Positions 1 to 7,056 of a stretch of 34,284 nucleotides of DNA are shown here, piece after piece. Both the position numbers and the translations under genes were made by a program. The number at the start of each line of letters is the position of its first letter. Positions within the stretch are counted from its first letter, which is position 1. Origin of the DNA: CAZMCC01 sp964564695 (GTDB lineage: Bacteria > Planctomycetota > Phycisphaerae > Phycisphaerales > UBA1924); NCBI GenBank assembly GCA_964564695.1, contig CAZMCC010000038.1:1-34284 (forward strand). Reading direction: 5' to 3'. Below the pieces are notes generated by a model. The model did not search any database. It had not been told where the DNA came from and was given only the letters and a program-made list of their open reading frames with translations.

Positions 1-271
<271 letters not shown>

Positions 272-379
272 GTGAAATTGGCCCCCACCGCCCCACCAAG
301 CCCCTTGCGGCCATTCCTTGGCCTCGTCGGGGGCATCTCGGGCGTCCGAGAAGTGTACCCCGGAGCGTTCGGCGTCCGA

Positions 380-407
380 TTGCACATCCGAGAGGCCGGT
401 CTACACT
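380..407 (+). promoter_or_regulatory. Candidate sigma-70-type promoter of the GAF/receiver gene
   Basis: TTGCAC at 380-385 and TACACT at 402-407 are separated by 16 bases, a good match to -35 and -10 boxes. They lie about 55 bases before the GTG start at 461. The rest of the 189-base divergent gap (272-460) holds a GT-rich run at about 420-429 and a perfect inverted repeat at 444-459. No comparably good promoter was seen for the divergent ABC gene. Confidence 0.5.
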
Positions 408-443
408 GTTCCCTACACTTGTGTGTGTGAGCGCGGGGGTAGG

Positions 444-459
444 CCGTTCGCTCGAACGG
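444..459 (+). promoter_or_regulatory. Inverted repeat immediately before the GTG start
   Basis: CCGTTCG-CT-CGAACGG is a perfect 7-bp inverted repeat with a 2-base centre that ends two bases before the GTG at 461. It covers the place where a ribosome binding site would be. It could be an operator for a dimeric regulator, or a small hairpin that hinders translation initiation. Neither role can be decided from the sequence. Confidence 0.4.
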
Positions 460-460
460 G

Positions 461-2167
461 GTGTGTGTGTCGACGCCTGAACCGAAGCCCAAATTGCTGA
501 TCGTCGAGGGACCCGGCGTCCCGGCGGGCGAACTCGCGCGGGCTTTGGCCAGTACATTCCAGGTGATCGCGCCCGATGACGGCGCCCCGGATGTGATCCT
601 GTCGGGCGCCAATGGTGCCTGTTCCCCCCAAAAACAACGCTCGGCCGCGGTGCTCGATGCGATCGGCGAGGGTGTCTGTCTGGCCGGTCCCGACGGCCGG
701 ATCGCCTGGGTCAACGACCGGTTCAAGCTCTATGACGACGCGACCCGATCGCGGATCGAGGCCGTGTGCCGGCGGGCGGCGTCGCGGTTCAGCGAGCTGC
801 GGGCCGGGGGTGGCCAGGAGGGGTGGCCGGCCGGGGAAAAGTTCGAGGTCGCCGCAGGGGACGGGTCGCTGTTTCTTGAGGTGATCGTGACGCCGGTGCC
901 GCGGGCGGTGCCGGTGGACGCGGCCGCGGTCGAGACGCCGGTGGCCGGGGCGGTGTGTGCGTTGTGCTGGGACGTGACGGCGTCGCGCCGGCTGCAGACC
1001 AAGATGGAAGCGATCGACCGGGCCGGGCAGGAACTCGTCCGCCTGGACTCCGAGGCGATCCGCAAGATGCACGTGACCCAGCGCCTCAAGGTGCTGGAGC
1101 AGAAGATCATCCGGTTCGCGCATGACCTGCTCAACTTTGACCACTTCGCGGTGCGGCTTCTTGATCTGAAATCCGCCAAGCTCGAGCTCGTGATGGCGAG
1201 CGGGCTCCCCGACGAGGCGCTCGAGCTCGAGTTCTTCGCCTCGCGCGAGGGGAGCGGGATCTCGGGGTACGTCGCGGCGACCGGGCGCAGCTACCTGTGC
1301 CCGGACGTGACGAAGGACCGGCGGTATGTGGCGGGGCTGACGAACGCGCGGTCGAGCCTGACGGTGCCGCTCTTGCTGCACGACAAGGTGATCGGCGTCT
1401 TCAACGTCGAGAGCGAGAAGCCCAACGCGTTCACGGAAGAAGACCGGCAGTTCGCCGAGATGTTCGCGACCCACATCGCGCTGGCGCTGCACATCCTCGA
1501 CCTGCTCGTGATGGAGCGGTGCGCGACGGGCGAGACGGTGACGGGGACGGTTGCGGGCGAGCTCTCCGAGCCGCTGGCGGACATCCTCTCGGTGACCGAG
1601 CGCCTGAAGGCGGCCGCCGCCGGCGACGAGAACGTCCGGCGCAGCCTCGACCGGATCATGGGGGACGTGGAGGCGATCCGCAAGCGCGTGAAGGACGCGG
1701 CCAGCGGCCCGCAGACGATCCTGGGCGCCGAGCGGGCCCTGACGGACCTGGCGATCGAGCCGGCGTTCGTGGGGCGCCGGGTGCTCGTGGCCGACGATGA
1801 ACCGAAGATCCGCCAGATCATCCGCGATGTGCTCGGCTCGCGCGGGTGCGTGGTGACGGTGTGCGAGAACGGGGCGGTGGCGATCGACCGATTGACCGAG
1901 GCGTTCGAGGCGGGCCGGAGCTTCGACCTCGTCGTGAGCGACATCAAGATGCCCGACAAGAACGGGTACGAGGTGTTCAGCGCGAGCCGTCGGATGAACT
2001 CGGCGACGCCGGTGATCCTCATGACGGGCTTCGGGTACGACCCGCACCACTCGATCGTGCGGGCGAGCCAGGAAGGGCTGCAGTGCGTGCTCTTCAAGCC
2101 GTTCCAGGTGGAGCGGCTGCTCGAGGAAGTGCGCAAGGCGCTGCGGGTGGAGCAGGCGGCGCGCTGA
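461..2167 (+). CDS. Response regulator with PAS-like, GAF and C-terminal receiver domains
   Basis: A 568-residue cytoplasmic signalling protein. Residues about 8-50 (KLLIVEGPG start) resemble a degenerate receiver fold. About 60-180 looks PAS-like (LDAIGEGVCLAGPDGRIAW). About 205-350 is a GAF sensor domain (GSGISGYVAATGR, FNVESEKPNAFTEEDRQFAE). About 355-430 is helical, like the dimerisation helices of a histidine kinase, but no catalytic ATPase domain follows. The C-terminus (about 438-565) is a complete receiver domain: acidic pair D445/D446, phospho-acceptor D494 (SDIKMPDKNGYE), T522 and K546. An in-frame TAG at 440-442 limits the start to GTG 461 or GTG 467. The architecture suggests that GAF ligand state and receiver phosphorylation are coupled, with a partner kinase elsewhere. 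No TM segment or output domain is visible. Confidence 0.88.
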   Translation: MCVSTPEPKPKLLIVEGPGVPAGELARALASTFQVIAPDDGAPDVILSGANGACSPQKQRSAAVLDAIGEGVCLAGPDGRIAWVNDRFKLYDDATRSRIEAVCRRAASRFSELRAGGGQEGWPAGEKFEVAAGDGSLFLEVIVTPVPRAVPVDAAAVETPVAGAVCALCWDVTASRRLQTKMEAIDRAGQELVRLDSEAIRKMHVTQRLKVLEQKIIRFAHDLLNFDHFAVRLLDLKSAKLELVMASGLPDEALELEFFASREGSGISGYVAATGRSYLCPDVTKDRRYVAGLTNARSSLTVPLLLHDKVIGVFNVESEKPNAFTEEDRQFAEMFATHIALALHILDLLVMERCATGETVTGTVAGELSEPLADILSVTERLKAAAAGDENVRRSLDRIMGDVEAIRKRVKDAASGPQTILGAERALTDLAIEPAFVGRRVLVADDEPKIRQIIRDVLGSRGCVVTVCENGAVAIDRLTEAFEAGRSFDLVVSDIKMPDKNGYEVFSASRRMNSATPVILMTGFGYDPHHSIVRASQEGLQCVLFKPFQVERLLEEVRKALRVEQAAR

Positions 2168-2169
2168 AC

Positions 2170-2193
2170 GAGCCGTGAGCGCAAGCTCACGGT
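2170..2193 (+). repeat. REP-like palindrome, copy 1 of an inverted pair
   Basis: A 24-bp unit beginning GAGCCGTGAGC, with an 8-bp stem CCGTGAGC/GCTCACGG and a GCAA (GNRA) tetraloop. It starts three bases after the stop codon of the response regulator gene. A near-identical copy in opposite orientation lies at 2253-2276. It could act as a transcription-end hairpin, but no T tract follows. Confidence 0.75.
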
Positions 2194-2252
2194 AAACGTC
2201 CGCTTTCGGGAAATCGACGGATCAATCTGCACGTTCACGCGAGCGACGGTTC

Positions 2253-2276
2253 ACCGTGAGCTCGCGCTCACGGCTC
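2253..2276 (-). repeat. REP-like palindrome, copy 2 of an inverted pair
   Basis: On the minus strand this is the same 24-bp unit as at 2170-2193, differing only in the loop (GCGA instead of GCAA, both GNRA). The two copies face each other across about 59 bases. Similarity continues weakly beyond each unit (GTAAACGTCCGCT versus GTGAACCGTCGCT). The unit forms the 3' end of the methyltransferase remnant. Confidence 0.75.
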
Positions 2277-2517
2277 GATTGCTGATCCGCGGCACCAGCA
2301 TCCCCACCCGCTTGCGGTACCCCTCGTACTCCGGATGCGCCCGCATCAGGTCGCGCTCCTCCCACGTGATCGCCGCGAGGATGTACAGCGTCGTCACGAT
2401 CGCGAACAGCAGGTGCGAACCGGTCATCACGGGCGCGGCCCAGAATCCCAGCAGCCACCCAAGGTACAGCGGGTGACGCACGAAGCGGTACAGCCCCGGC
2501 GTGCCGAACGCACCGGG

Positions 2518-2546
2518 TTGTCCGCACTGTGTTCGGCGCGTAACCT
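2518..2546 (+). promoter_or_regulatory. Candidate promoter of tRNA-Leu
   Basis: TTGTCC at 2518-2523 and TAACCT at 2541-2546 are 17 bases apart, which would start transcription a few bases before the tRNA at 2558. The boxes match consensus only moderately. They lie inside the remains of the methyltransferase coding frame. Confidence 0.35.
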
Positions 2547-2557
2547 TGCCGTACCAC

Positions 2558-2641
2558 GCGGCCGTGGCGGAACTGGCAGACGCGCTAGATTCAGGTTCTA
2601 GTGGGGTCACACCCGTGGAGGTTCGACTCCTCTCGGCCGCA
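2558..2641 (+). tRNA. tRNA-Leu (anticodon CAG)
   Basis: The sequence folds as a complete class II tRNA. The acceptor stem is GCGGCCG paired with CGGCCGC, with discriminator A at 2641. The D-arm contains TGGCGGAACTGGCAGAC. The anticodon stem is CTAGA/TCTAG with loop TTCAGGT, so the anticodon is CAG at 2592-2594 and reads CUG. There is a long variable arm (GTGGGGTCACACCCGT) and a T-arm GGAGGTTCGACTCCTC. The long variable arm and overall sequence are typical of bacterial tRNA-Leu. CCA is not encoded, since ACT follows. An intrinsic terminator follows directly. Confidence 0.95.
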
Positions 2642-2649
2642 CTTTGACG

Positions 2650-2684
2650 GCACGCCGTCCGGAAGGGCGGCGTGCTCCTTTTTT
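2650..2684 (+). terminator. Intrinsic terminator of tRNA-Leu
   Basis: An 11-bp stem GCACGCCGTCC (2650-2660) with GGGCGGCGTGC (2665-2675, one G-T wobble) and a GGAA loop is followed by TCCTTTTTT at 2676-2684. This is a strong rho-independent terminator eight bases after the tRNA. Confidence 0.85.
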
Positions 2685-2686
2685 GG

Positions 2687-2713
2687 TCCGAGCCTCCCGC
2701 GCGAGCGGGAGGT
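2687..2713 (+). repeat. REP-like palindrome, left arm of a perfect 27-bp inverted repeat
   Basis: The arm runs from TCCGAGCCTCCCGC to AGCGGGAGGT. It contains its own hairpin CCTCCCGC/GCGGGAGG with a GCGA loop. The layout (GAGCC, 4 variable stem bases, GC, GNRA loop, GC, 4 complementary bases, GGT) is the same as that of the units at 2170 and 2253, but the stem sequence differs. Confidence 0.75.
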
Positions 2714-2735
2714 CTGGTGCTCGCGGATGTCCAAC

Positions 2736-2762
2736 ACCTCCCGCTCGCGCGGGAGGCTCGGA
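2736..2762 (-). repeat. REP-like palindrome, right arm of a perfect 27-bp inverted repeat
   Basis: Exact reverse complement of 2687-2713, separated from it by 22 bases. It ends 29 bases before the ATG of the RNase HII-like gene. Together the arms could form either one long cruciform or two small GNRA hairpins. No other function is apparent. Confidence 0.75.
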
Positions 2763-2791
2763 TCAGACGCCCTCCCTACCGTGCTCGCCTG

Positions 2792-3874
2792 ATGGCGCTC
2801 ATCGTTGCCGGGATCGACGAAGCCGGGTACGGCCCGCTGCTGGGCCCGCTCACCGTCGGCCTCAGCGTGTGGCGCGTCGACGACTGGACCGAGGGCGAGG
2901 CGGCCCCGAACCTGTGGTCGGTCCTGAAGACCGGGGTGTGCAAGAACCCGGCGGACAAGCGGTCGCGGATCGCGATCGACGACTCGAAGAAGCTCAAGCT
3001 CGCAAACAAGTGGGACGACGAGGGCGTGTCCGAAGGGACCGAGCGCAGCATCGACGGGCCGTACAACCCGCACGCATCGCTCGTGCACCTGGCCCGCGGC
3101 GTCCTCGCGGTGCTCGCTGCCCTTGACCATCGCCCGGCGTGCGACGATGGCGTGCTGACGGCGCTGGGGTGCCGCCGGCCGGGTCACGAGTGCTACGGCT
3201 CGTCGATCGGCTCGTGCGCCGACGCGACGACGACGGCCGGGATCGGCATCGCGGCGAACCTGCTTCGGCGGGCGTGCGCCTCGGGGGGCGCGGCGCCGGT
3301 GGCACTCTCGTGCCGCGTGTTCGACGAGCACGAGTTCAACACGCTGGTGACGGACCATCGGAGCAAGGGGGCGGTGACGTCGCTGGCGTTCCTCGAGCAC
3401 GCACGGGTCGTGTGGGAGCGGTGGGGCGACGACGAAACGACCGGTGAAGGCGGCCCACGGATCGTGTGCGACCGGCACGGCGGGCGGACCGACTATCTGC
3501 CGCTGATCGCGTTGCTCGCGCCGGGCGTGCGGGTCGAGACGCTCGAGCACACGCCGCAGCGGAGCCGGTACATCGTGCACGCACCCGCCGCCGAGACCCC
3601 GGACCGGCGCCCCCGCCGGCTCACGCTCCTCTTCACGCCCGAAGCCGACGGGGCCCACCTGCCCGTGGCCCTCGCCTCCATGACGGCCAAGCTCGTGCGC
3701 GAGCTGCTCATGGCCCGGTTCAACCGCACGTTCTGCGGGGCCGCCCGCGAGCGAAACGTCGAGCTCAAACCCACGGCCGGGTATCGCAACGATGCGCAGC
3801 GCTGGCTCGCGGACGCGACACGCCTCGGCGTGCTCACGCCGGATCTGCGCAGGCAACTCGTGCGCCAGGCCTGA
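2792..3874 (+). CDS. Divergent, elongated ribonuclease HII-like protein
   Basis: Predicted 360 residues from ATG 2792. That start was chosen because RNase HII homology begins at residue 4, although the frame opens further upstream through the repeat region. RNase HII cleaves the RNA strand of RNA-DNA hybrids and removes misincorporated ribonucleotides. Family landmarks in order are GIDEAGYGPLLGPL (D9, E10), IDDSKKLK (61-68), a CDRHGG segment (D227) at the third carboxylate, EADGAHLPVALASMTAKLVR (D286) at the fourth, and TAGYRNDA near the end. All four metal-binding acids therefore seem present. Oddities are the length (normally about 200-230 residues), a large insertion at about 70-220, and RE in place of the usual RD after AK. 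It converges with the gene ending at 3890, 15 bases away. Family membership is fairly sure; activity is inferred. Confidence 0.75.
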   Translation: MALIVAGIDEAGYGPLLGPLTVGLSVWRVDDWTEGEAAPNLWSVLKTGVCKNPADKRSRIAIDDSKKLKLANKWDDEGVSEGTERSIDGPYNPHASLVHLARGVLAVLAALDHRPACDDGVLTALGCRRPGHECYGSSIGSCADATTTAGIGIAANLLRRACASGGAAPVALSCRVFDEHEFNTLVTDHRSKGAVTSLAFLEHARVVWERWGDDETTGEGGPRIVCDRHGGRTDYLPLIALLAPGVRVETLEHTPQRSRYIVHAPAAETPDRRPRRLTLLFTPEADGAHLPVALASMTAKLVRELLMARFNRTFCGAARERNVELKPTAGYRNDAQRWLADATRLGVLTPDLRRQLVRQA

Positions 3875-3889
3875 CGGGATTCGTGGGGG

Positions 3890-5350
3890 TCACTCGCCCC
3901 GAATTCGCCGCTCGATCAACGCCGTCCCCTGGTCGGCGATCATGCCCTCCGGCCACAGTTCGGCCCGGATGAGCTTCCAATCGGCCGTGAGCACGACGAG
4001 CAGCGTGTTGCCCGCGGCAACGTTCCGCGCGAACGGGCCGATGGTTCCGGCGGCGGATACCGACTGGAAGGCGCGCGGGGCAAACGCATCGAACTTCGAA
4101 GGCACGGGAACCGCCGTCAGGGCCTCTTCGCCCTGCTTGAGCCGCCCGGGAGCGTTGCCCTCGCCCAGGTCCGCGACGAGCACGATGCCGGCGCTGATCG
4201 GCGGGAGGCGGCCCGGCGTCCGCTCGGTTGCGCCGACGGCACGGCTCAGGAACCGGTCGCGCTCGGAGCGAGAGAGCAGTTCGGCGAGGGCGCCCCGGGC
4301 GGCGATCAAGCCCGGGTCGGCAAGCTCGCACGCCTCGGGATCCGCCGGCAGCCGGTAGATGACGAGCACGATGCGTTCCGCGGCCGGCGGGTCCCGCTCA
4401 ACGTCGGTGACGCCGTCGGCACGGGTGGCGCTCGCCGGCCGGACCTTCGCGAGCGCATCCTTGAGCACGAGCGTGTCTCCCTTGCTCGTCTGCACGGTGA
4501 GCTCGGGGACGGTGTGACCGGGGTCGATGGGCGTGGGCGGGAGACCGAAGAGCTCGCGAATGGTCGCGACACGGGGCCAATCCTGCACGCCGATATCAAA
4601 GTCGGCCGGATCCGGCGCCGGCAGTGCGGCGAATTCGGCCGTGATCGACCCCGCGTTGGGCAGCTCTGTGATCGAGAGAGAACGCAGGCGCCCGCTCGCA
4701 CCGGCGCTGAGGCGCAGCTTGGCGACGCCCGCACGCCCGACGATCGTGAACCCGGCGCCGCCGGCGCCGACACCGGATGTGCCCACCAGGCTTGAGGCGC
4801 CGCTTCCCGGCGGGTCAGGAATCACGTCCGTCCATTCGGCCGAGCGGACGTACCCGAGGGCGTCGGCGGGTGTCGCGCCGCCGGTGAGCGCCGCGAGGGC
4901 CGGCAGCGGCAGCGGCGGGAGTAGCGGCGCGAGAGTGGGCGTTGTCAGCGGCGTCGGGAGCCCTTCCGCGACGAACGCACCTTCTCGGGAGAGCACATGG
5001 GCGGCGGCGACGCGCCCGTCACCGGCCGTGAGCCGGATGGGGCCCAGGTCGAGGCGCATCCGCGGGCCCGCGGCATTGCCCGGGCGCGGGTCGAGCCGCA
5101 CCTCGAAGTGCTCGGAGCCCTTGCTTGAGCCGTCGGCGCCGGTGACGGTGACGGTCACGCGGTCGGCCGTGGGGTTTGTCGCGTACGCGCCGCGCACGGC
5201 GGCCCAGGCGTCGGCCGGGGTCCGGGCGGCCGGCGCGACATCGGGCTTGGCGTCCTGGACGTGCGCGGCCAACAGCGGCGCGAGCGCGAACGCCGCGGCC
5301 AGTCCCCACCCCCACCCGACACTCCCCGCCGACCGTCTTGTGCTTGTCAT
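3890..5350 (-). CDS. Exported protein of unknown function with a degenerate redoxin-like C-terminal half
   Basis: 486 residues. The N-terminus has a basic start and a hydrophobic stretch (LAAAFALAPLLAAHV), so it is probably exported. Residues about 45-270 are beta-rich with many V/T/A repeats (DRVTVTVTGADGSSKG, MRLDLGPIRLTAGDGRV) and recall LolA/DUF2092-type lipid-binding folds, at low certainty. From about residue 275 the segment HTVPELTVQTSKGDTLVLKD resembles the opening of TlpA/peroxiredoxin domains. However, no CxxC motif follows where the active site should be (VIYRLPADPEAC). The C-terminus has a redoxin-like strand (LLVVLTADWKLIRAELWPEG). The ATG overlaps the folK stop by 4 bases and has GGAG upstream, so it is co-transcribed with folK. 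Function not recognised. Confidence 0.75.
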   Translation of the reverse strand: MTSTRRSAGSVGWGWGLAAAFALAPLLAAHVQDAKPDVAPAARTPADAWAAVRGAYATNPTADRVTVTVTGADGSSKGSEHFEVRLDPRPGNAAGPRMRLDLGPIRLTAGDGRVAAAHVLSREGAFVAEGLPTPLTTPTLAPLLPPLPLPALAALTGGATPADALGYVRSAEWTDVIPDPPGSGASSLVGTSGVGAGGAGFTIVGRAGVAKLRLSAGASGRLRSLSITELPNAGSITAEFAALPAPDPADFDIGVQDWPRVATIRELFGLPPTPIDPGHTVPELTVQTSKGDTLVLKDALAKVRPASATRADGVTDVERDPPAAERIVLVIYRLPADPEACELADPGLIAARGALAELLSRSERDRFLSRAVGATERTPGRLPPISAGIVLVADLGEGNAPGRLKQGEEALTAVPVPSKFDAFAPRAFQSVSAAGTIGPFARNVAAGNTLLVVLTADWKLIRAELWPEGMIADQGTALIERRIRGE

Positions 5351-5883
5351 CGCCCGAGCTCCGCGAGCAGCTGCGCCACTGTACGGTCGAACGTGGGCAC
5401 CACCCAGTCGCCGGCGACCTCGGCGAGGGGCTCGAGCACGAACGCTCGCTGGTGCATCCGCGGATGGGGGATCGTCAGTCCTCCGTCCCCGCCAACTCCA
5501 CCCCGCCCCCCACTGCCCTTGGCCGACTCATTGATGACCTCGCCCTCGAACAGGACGATGTCGAGGTCGATGGTGCGGGCCGTCCAGTCGCCCAGCGGAT
5601 CGCGACGGCGTCCCTGGGTGCGCTCGATGCGCATCAAGGCCGCGAGCAGCTCGGGGGCGGCGAACTCGGTCGAGACGATCGCGACGGCGTTGAGGAACGG
5701 CCCGCCGACGGTCTCGAGGTCGCTGCCGGGCGAGGGGACCGGATCGGTCTGGCGAATGGTGGAGACGCGGACGACGCTCGTGCCGGGGAGGCGACCGATC
5801 GCGTCGAGCGCGGCCTGGATGTGGGCGTGGCGGTCCCCCAGGTTGGAACCGAGGGCGATCGCGGCACGCCGGGGCGCGGGCAT
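5347..5883 (-). CDS. folK: 6-hydroxymethyl-7,8-dihydropterin pyrophosphokinase
   Basis: 178 residues. It transfers pyrophosphate from ATP to 6-hydroxymethyl-7,8-dihydropterin in folate synthesis in the cytoplasm. Family hallmarks are IALGSNLGDR near the N-terminus, VVRVSTIRQTDPV, GGPFLNAV, the signature RDPLGDWTARTIDLDIVLF with metal-binding aspartates, and the end-region IPHPRMHQRAFVLEPLAEV. The start at ATG 5883 places the first motif at the usual position; the frame continues upstream into the 73-bp repeat but has no family similarity there. A short Gly-rich insert (GSGGRGGVGGDGG) lies between the LDIVLF and IPHPRM motifs. The stop overlaps the next gene (ATGA). It is the first gene after fliA, separated by 139 bases that contain the repeat. 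Confidence 0.93.
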   Translation of the reverse strand: MPAPRRAAIALGSNLGDRHAHIQAALDAIGRLPGTSVVRVSTIRQTDPVPSPGSDLETVGGPFLNAVAIVSTEFAAPELLAALMRIERTQGRRRDPLGDWTARTIDLDIVLFEGEVINESAKGSGGRGGVGGDGGLTIPHPRMHQRAFVLEPLAEVAGDWVVPTFDRTVAQLLAELGR

Positions 5884-5945
5884 GCGGGAGGATACGGGTT
5901 GGGGGAGGGGGGAGGAGAGCCTCGGCCTCAGTTGATAGGGAGCGG

Positions 5946-6018
5946 AACGCCGCCCCCTCGCTTGATCGCCTGAACGGCGATCAAGCATTTCCCCTTCCGC
6001 CAGGGCGGAGGGGGATCT
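5946..6018 (+). repeat. Dispersed double-hairpin element, copy 1
   Basis: A 73-bp unit between fliA and folK, ending four bases short of the fliA stop codon. Hairpin A is GCTTGATCGCC-TGAAC-GGCGATCAAGC (5960-5986). Hairpin B is CCCCTTCCGC-CAGG-GCGGAGGGGG (5991-6014). A second copy lies at 28881-28952 in the opposite orientation. Outside the loops and the distal stem the copies are almost identical. There is no T tract, so it is not a typical terminator. Confidence 0.85.
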
Positions 6019-6022
6019 TGAG

Positions 6023-6892
6023 TCACTCGCCGACTTCCTCGAGGTCCTTGGTGCGGTGGAGCAGCTGGCTCTTGAGGCGGGCGAGGATGGAGCTGTGCAT
6101 CTGGCTGACGCGCGACTCGGAGAGGTTCAGGGTGGCGCCGATTTCCTTCATGGTCATCTCCTCGTAGTAATAGAGGATGATGATGAGCCGCTCGGCGCGG
6201 GACAGGCCCTTGGAGATCAGGTCCTTGATGTCCTTGCGCTGAATCTCGGTGAAGGGGTTGCGCTGGCTCTCGTCCTTGATGACGTCGATCTCGCGGACGT
6301 CCTTCGAGCCGTCGGAGGTGAAGCACCGCCGGGTGAGGCTGAAGGTCGAGACGGCCGACGAGTCGCGACGGAACTTGTCGAACTCCTCGCCCTCGAGGGC
6401 GAGCTTGCTCGCGAGTTCTTCTTCCGTGGGCTCGCGCCCGAGCTCCATGATGAACCGCTGGCGGGCGCCCTCGACGCGGCCCGTGCGGTGACGCACGAGG
6501 CGGGGGACCCAGTCCATGGAGCGAAGCTCGTCGAGGATGGCGCCGCGGATACGGGGGGCGCAGTAGGTCTCGAACTTGACGCCGCGCTCGAGGTCGAAGG
6601 CGTCGATGGCGTCCTTGAGACCGAAGAGGCCGGCGGACATGAGGTCCTGGATGTCGACCTCGTCGGGGAGGCGGGTGGCGATGCGCTCGGCGTTGTAGCG
6701 CACGAGGGGCAGGTACTTCTCCATCAGGAAGTTGCGGAGGTCCTGGTCCTTGACCTTGCGGTAGCGCTCCCACAGCTCCTTGACGGAGAGGTCGTCGAAC
6801 TTCGACGGAGTGCCCGAGGCCTCCGCGTGCTCGACGGCGAAGCGGCTTTTGGAACGGATCCCGCGCGGGAAGATGGTTTTGACGCTCGACAT
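6023..6892 (-). CDS. fliA: Flagellar/WhiG-type RNA polymerase sigma factor (sigma-28)
   Basis: 289 residues. It directs RNA polymerase to late flagellar promoters. Region 2 shows LWERYRKVKDQDLRNFLMEK, VDIQDLMSAGLFGLKDAID (core binding) and FETYCAPRIRGAILDELRS with MDWVPR (-10 recognition). Region 3 is RFIMELGREPTEEELASKL. Region 4 is LSRAERLIIILYYYEEMTMK with the helix-turn-helix EIGATLNLSESRVSQMHSSI. These are hallmarks of the FliA/WhiG/SigD group. An N-terminal extension of about 30 residues precedes region 1. ATG 6892 has AAGGAG eight bases upstream. It lies at the end of the flagellar cluster, after flhF and the FlhG-like gene, as in many bacteria. An anti-sigma partner (FlgM) is not visible in the window. 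Confidence 0.94.
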   Translation of the reverse strand: MSSVKTIFPRGIRSKSRFAVEHAEASGTPSKFDDLSVKELWERYRKVKDQDLRNFLMEKYLPLVRYNAERIATRLPDEVDIQDLMSAGLFGLKDAIDAFDLERGVKFETYCAPRIRGAILDELRSMDWVPRLVRHRTGRVEGARQRFIMELGREPTEEELASKLALEGEEFDKFRRDSSAVSTFSLTRRCFTSDGSKDVREIDVIKDESQRNPFTEIQRKDIKDLISKGLSRAERLIIILYYYEEMTMKEIGATLNLSESRVSQMHSSILARLKSQLLHRTKDLEEVGE

Positions 6893-7001
6893 TGGGCCGA
6901 CTCCTTGACCGTTTCCGGGCGTGCTCGCTGTGTTCGTGGCCGAGAGTTCGGCGGCGAGAGAGCCCGGTGAGGGCCCCGTGTCCGTGGGGCCTTCGCGATT
7001 C

Positions 7002-7035
7002 AGTATACCGAGTAACGCGGACGAGTGCGAGTCAA
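7002..7035 (-). promoter_or_regulatory. Candidate promoter in the fliA leader
   Basis: On the minus strand TATACT (7007-7002) is a good -10 box in the 164-base gap before fliA. A TTGACT (7035-7030) lies upstream, but the 22-base spacing is too long for a standard sigma-70 pair, so the true -35 may be weak. The predicted leader contains GGCCCC/GGGGCC arms (6972-6977 and 6986-6991) that can form a hairpin. Confidence 0.35.
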
Positions 7036-7056
7036 GCGGCGTTTAGGCCGCGGGAT

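Larger units (their letters stand above)
2251..2557 (-). pseudogene. 5'-truncated NnrU/MddA-type membrane methyltransferase remnant
   Basis: The minus-strand frame encodes GAFGTPGLYRFVRHPLYLGW, then a membrane segment (LLFAIVTTLYILAAI), then EERDLMRAHPEYEGYRKRVG and MLVPRI. This matches the C-terminal half of the isoprenylcysteine-methyltransferase-like family, including MddA (methanethiol S-methyltransferase) and NnrU-type proteins. These are integral membrane proteins whose RHP and EER motifs bind S-adenosylmethionine. The usual N-terminal transmembrane helices are missing: homology stops where the tRNA-Leu gene begins on the opposite strand, and further upstream codons only read antisense to the tRNA. 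The last residues (AVSASSR) and the TGA at 2251 are supplied by the REP-like palindrome. No matching N-terminal half was found beyond the tRNA. Probably a decayed gene. Confidence 0.7.

Noticed and set aside
413..2050. Minus-strand open frame opposite the PAS/GAF/receiver gene
   Set aside because: Arg/His/Leu-biased antisense frame; the plus strand has clear GAF and receiver motifs.
2672..2791. Upstream extension of the RNase HII-like gene to a start at 2672
   Set aside because: The 40 extra codons run through the inverted repeat, and family similarity begins only at residue 4 after ATG 2792.
5946..6018. Double hairpin after fliA as an intrinsic terminator
   Set aside because: No T tract follows either hairpin in the fliA direction, and the other copy lies in the opposite orientation inside the flgB-flgC gap.
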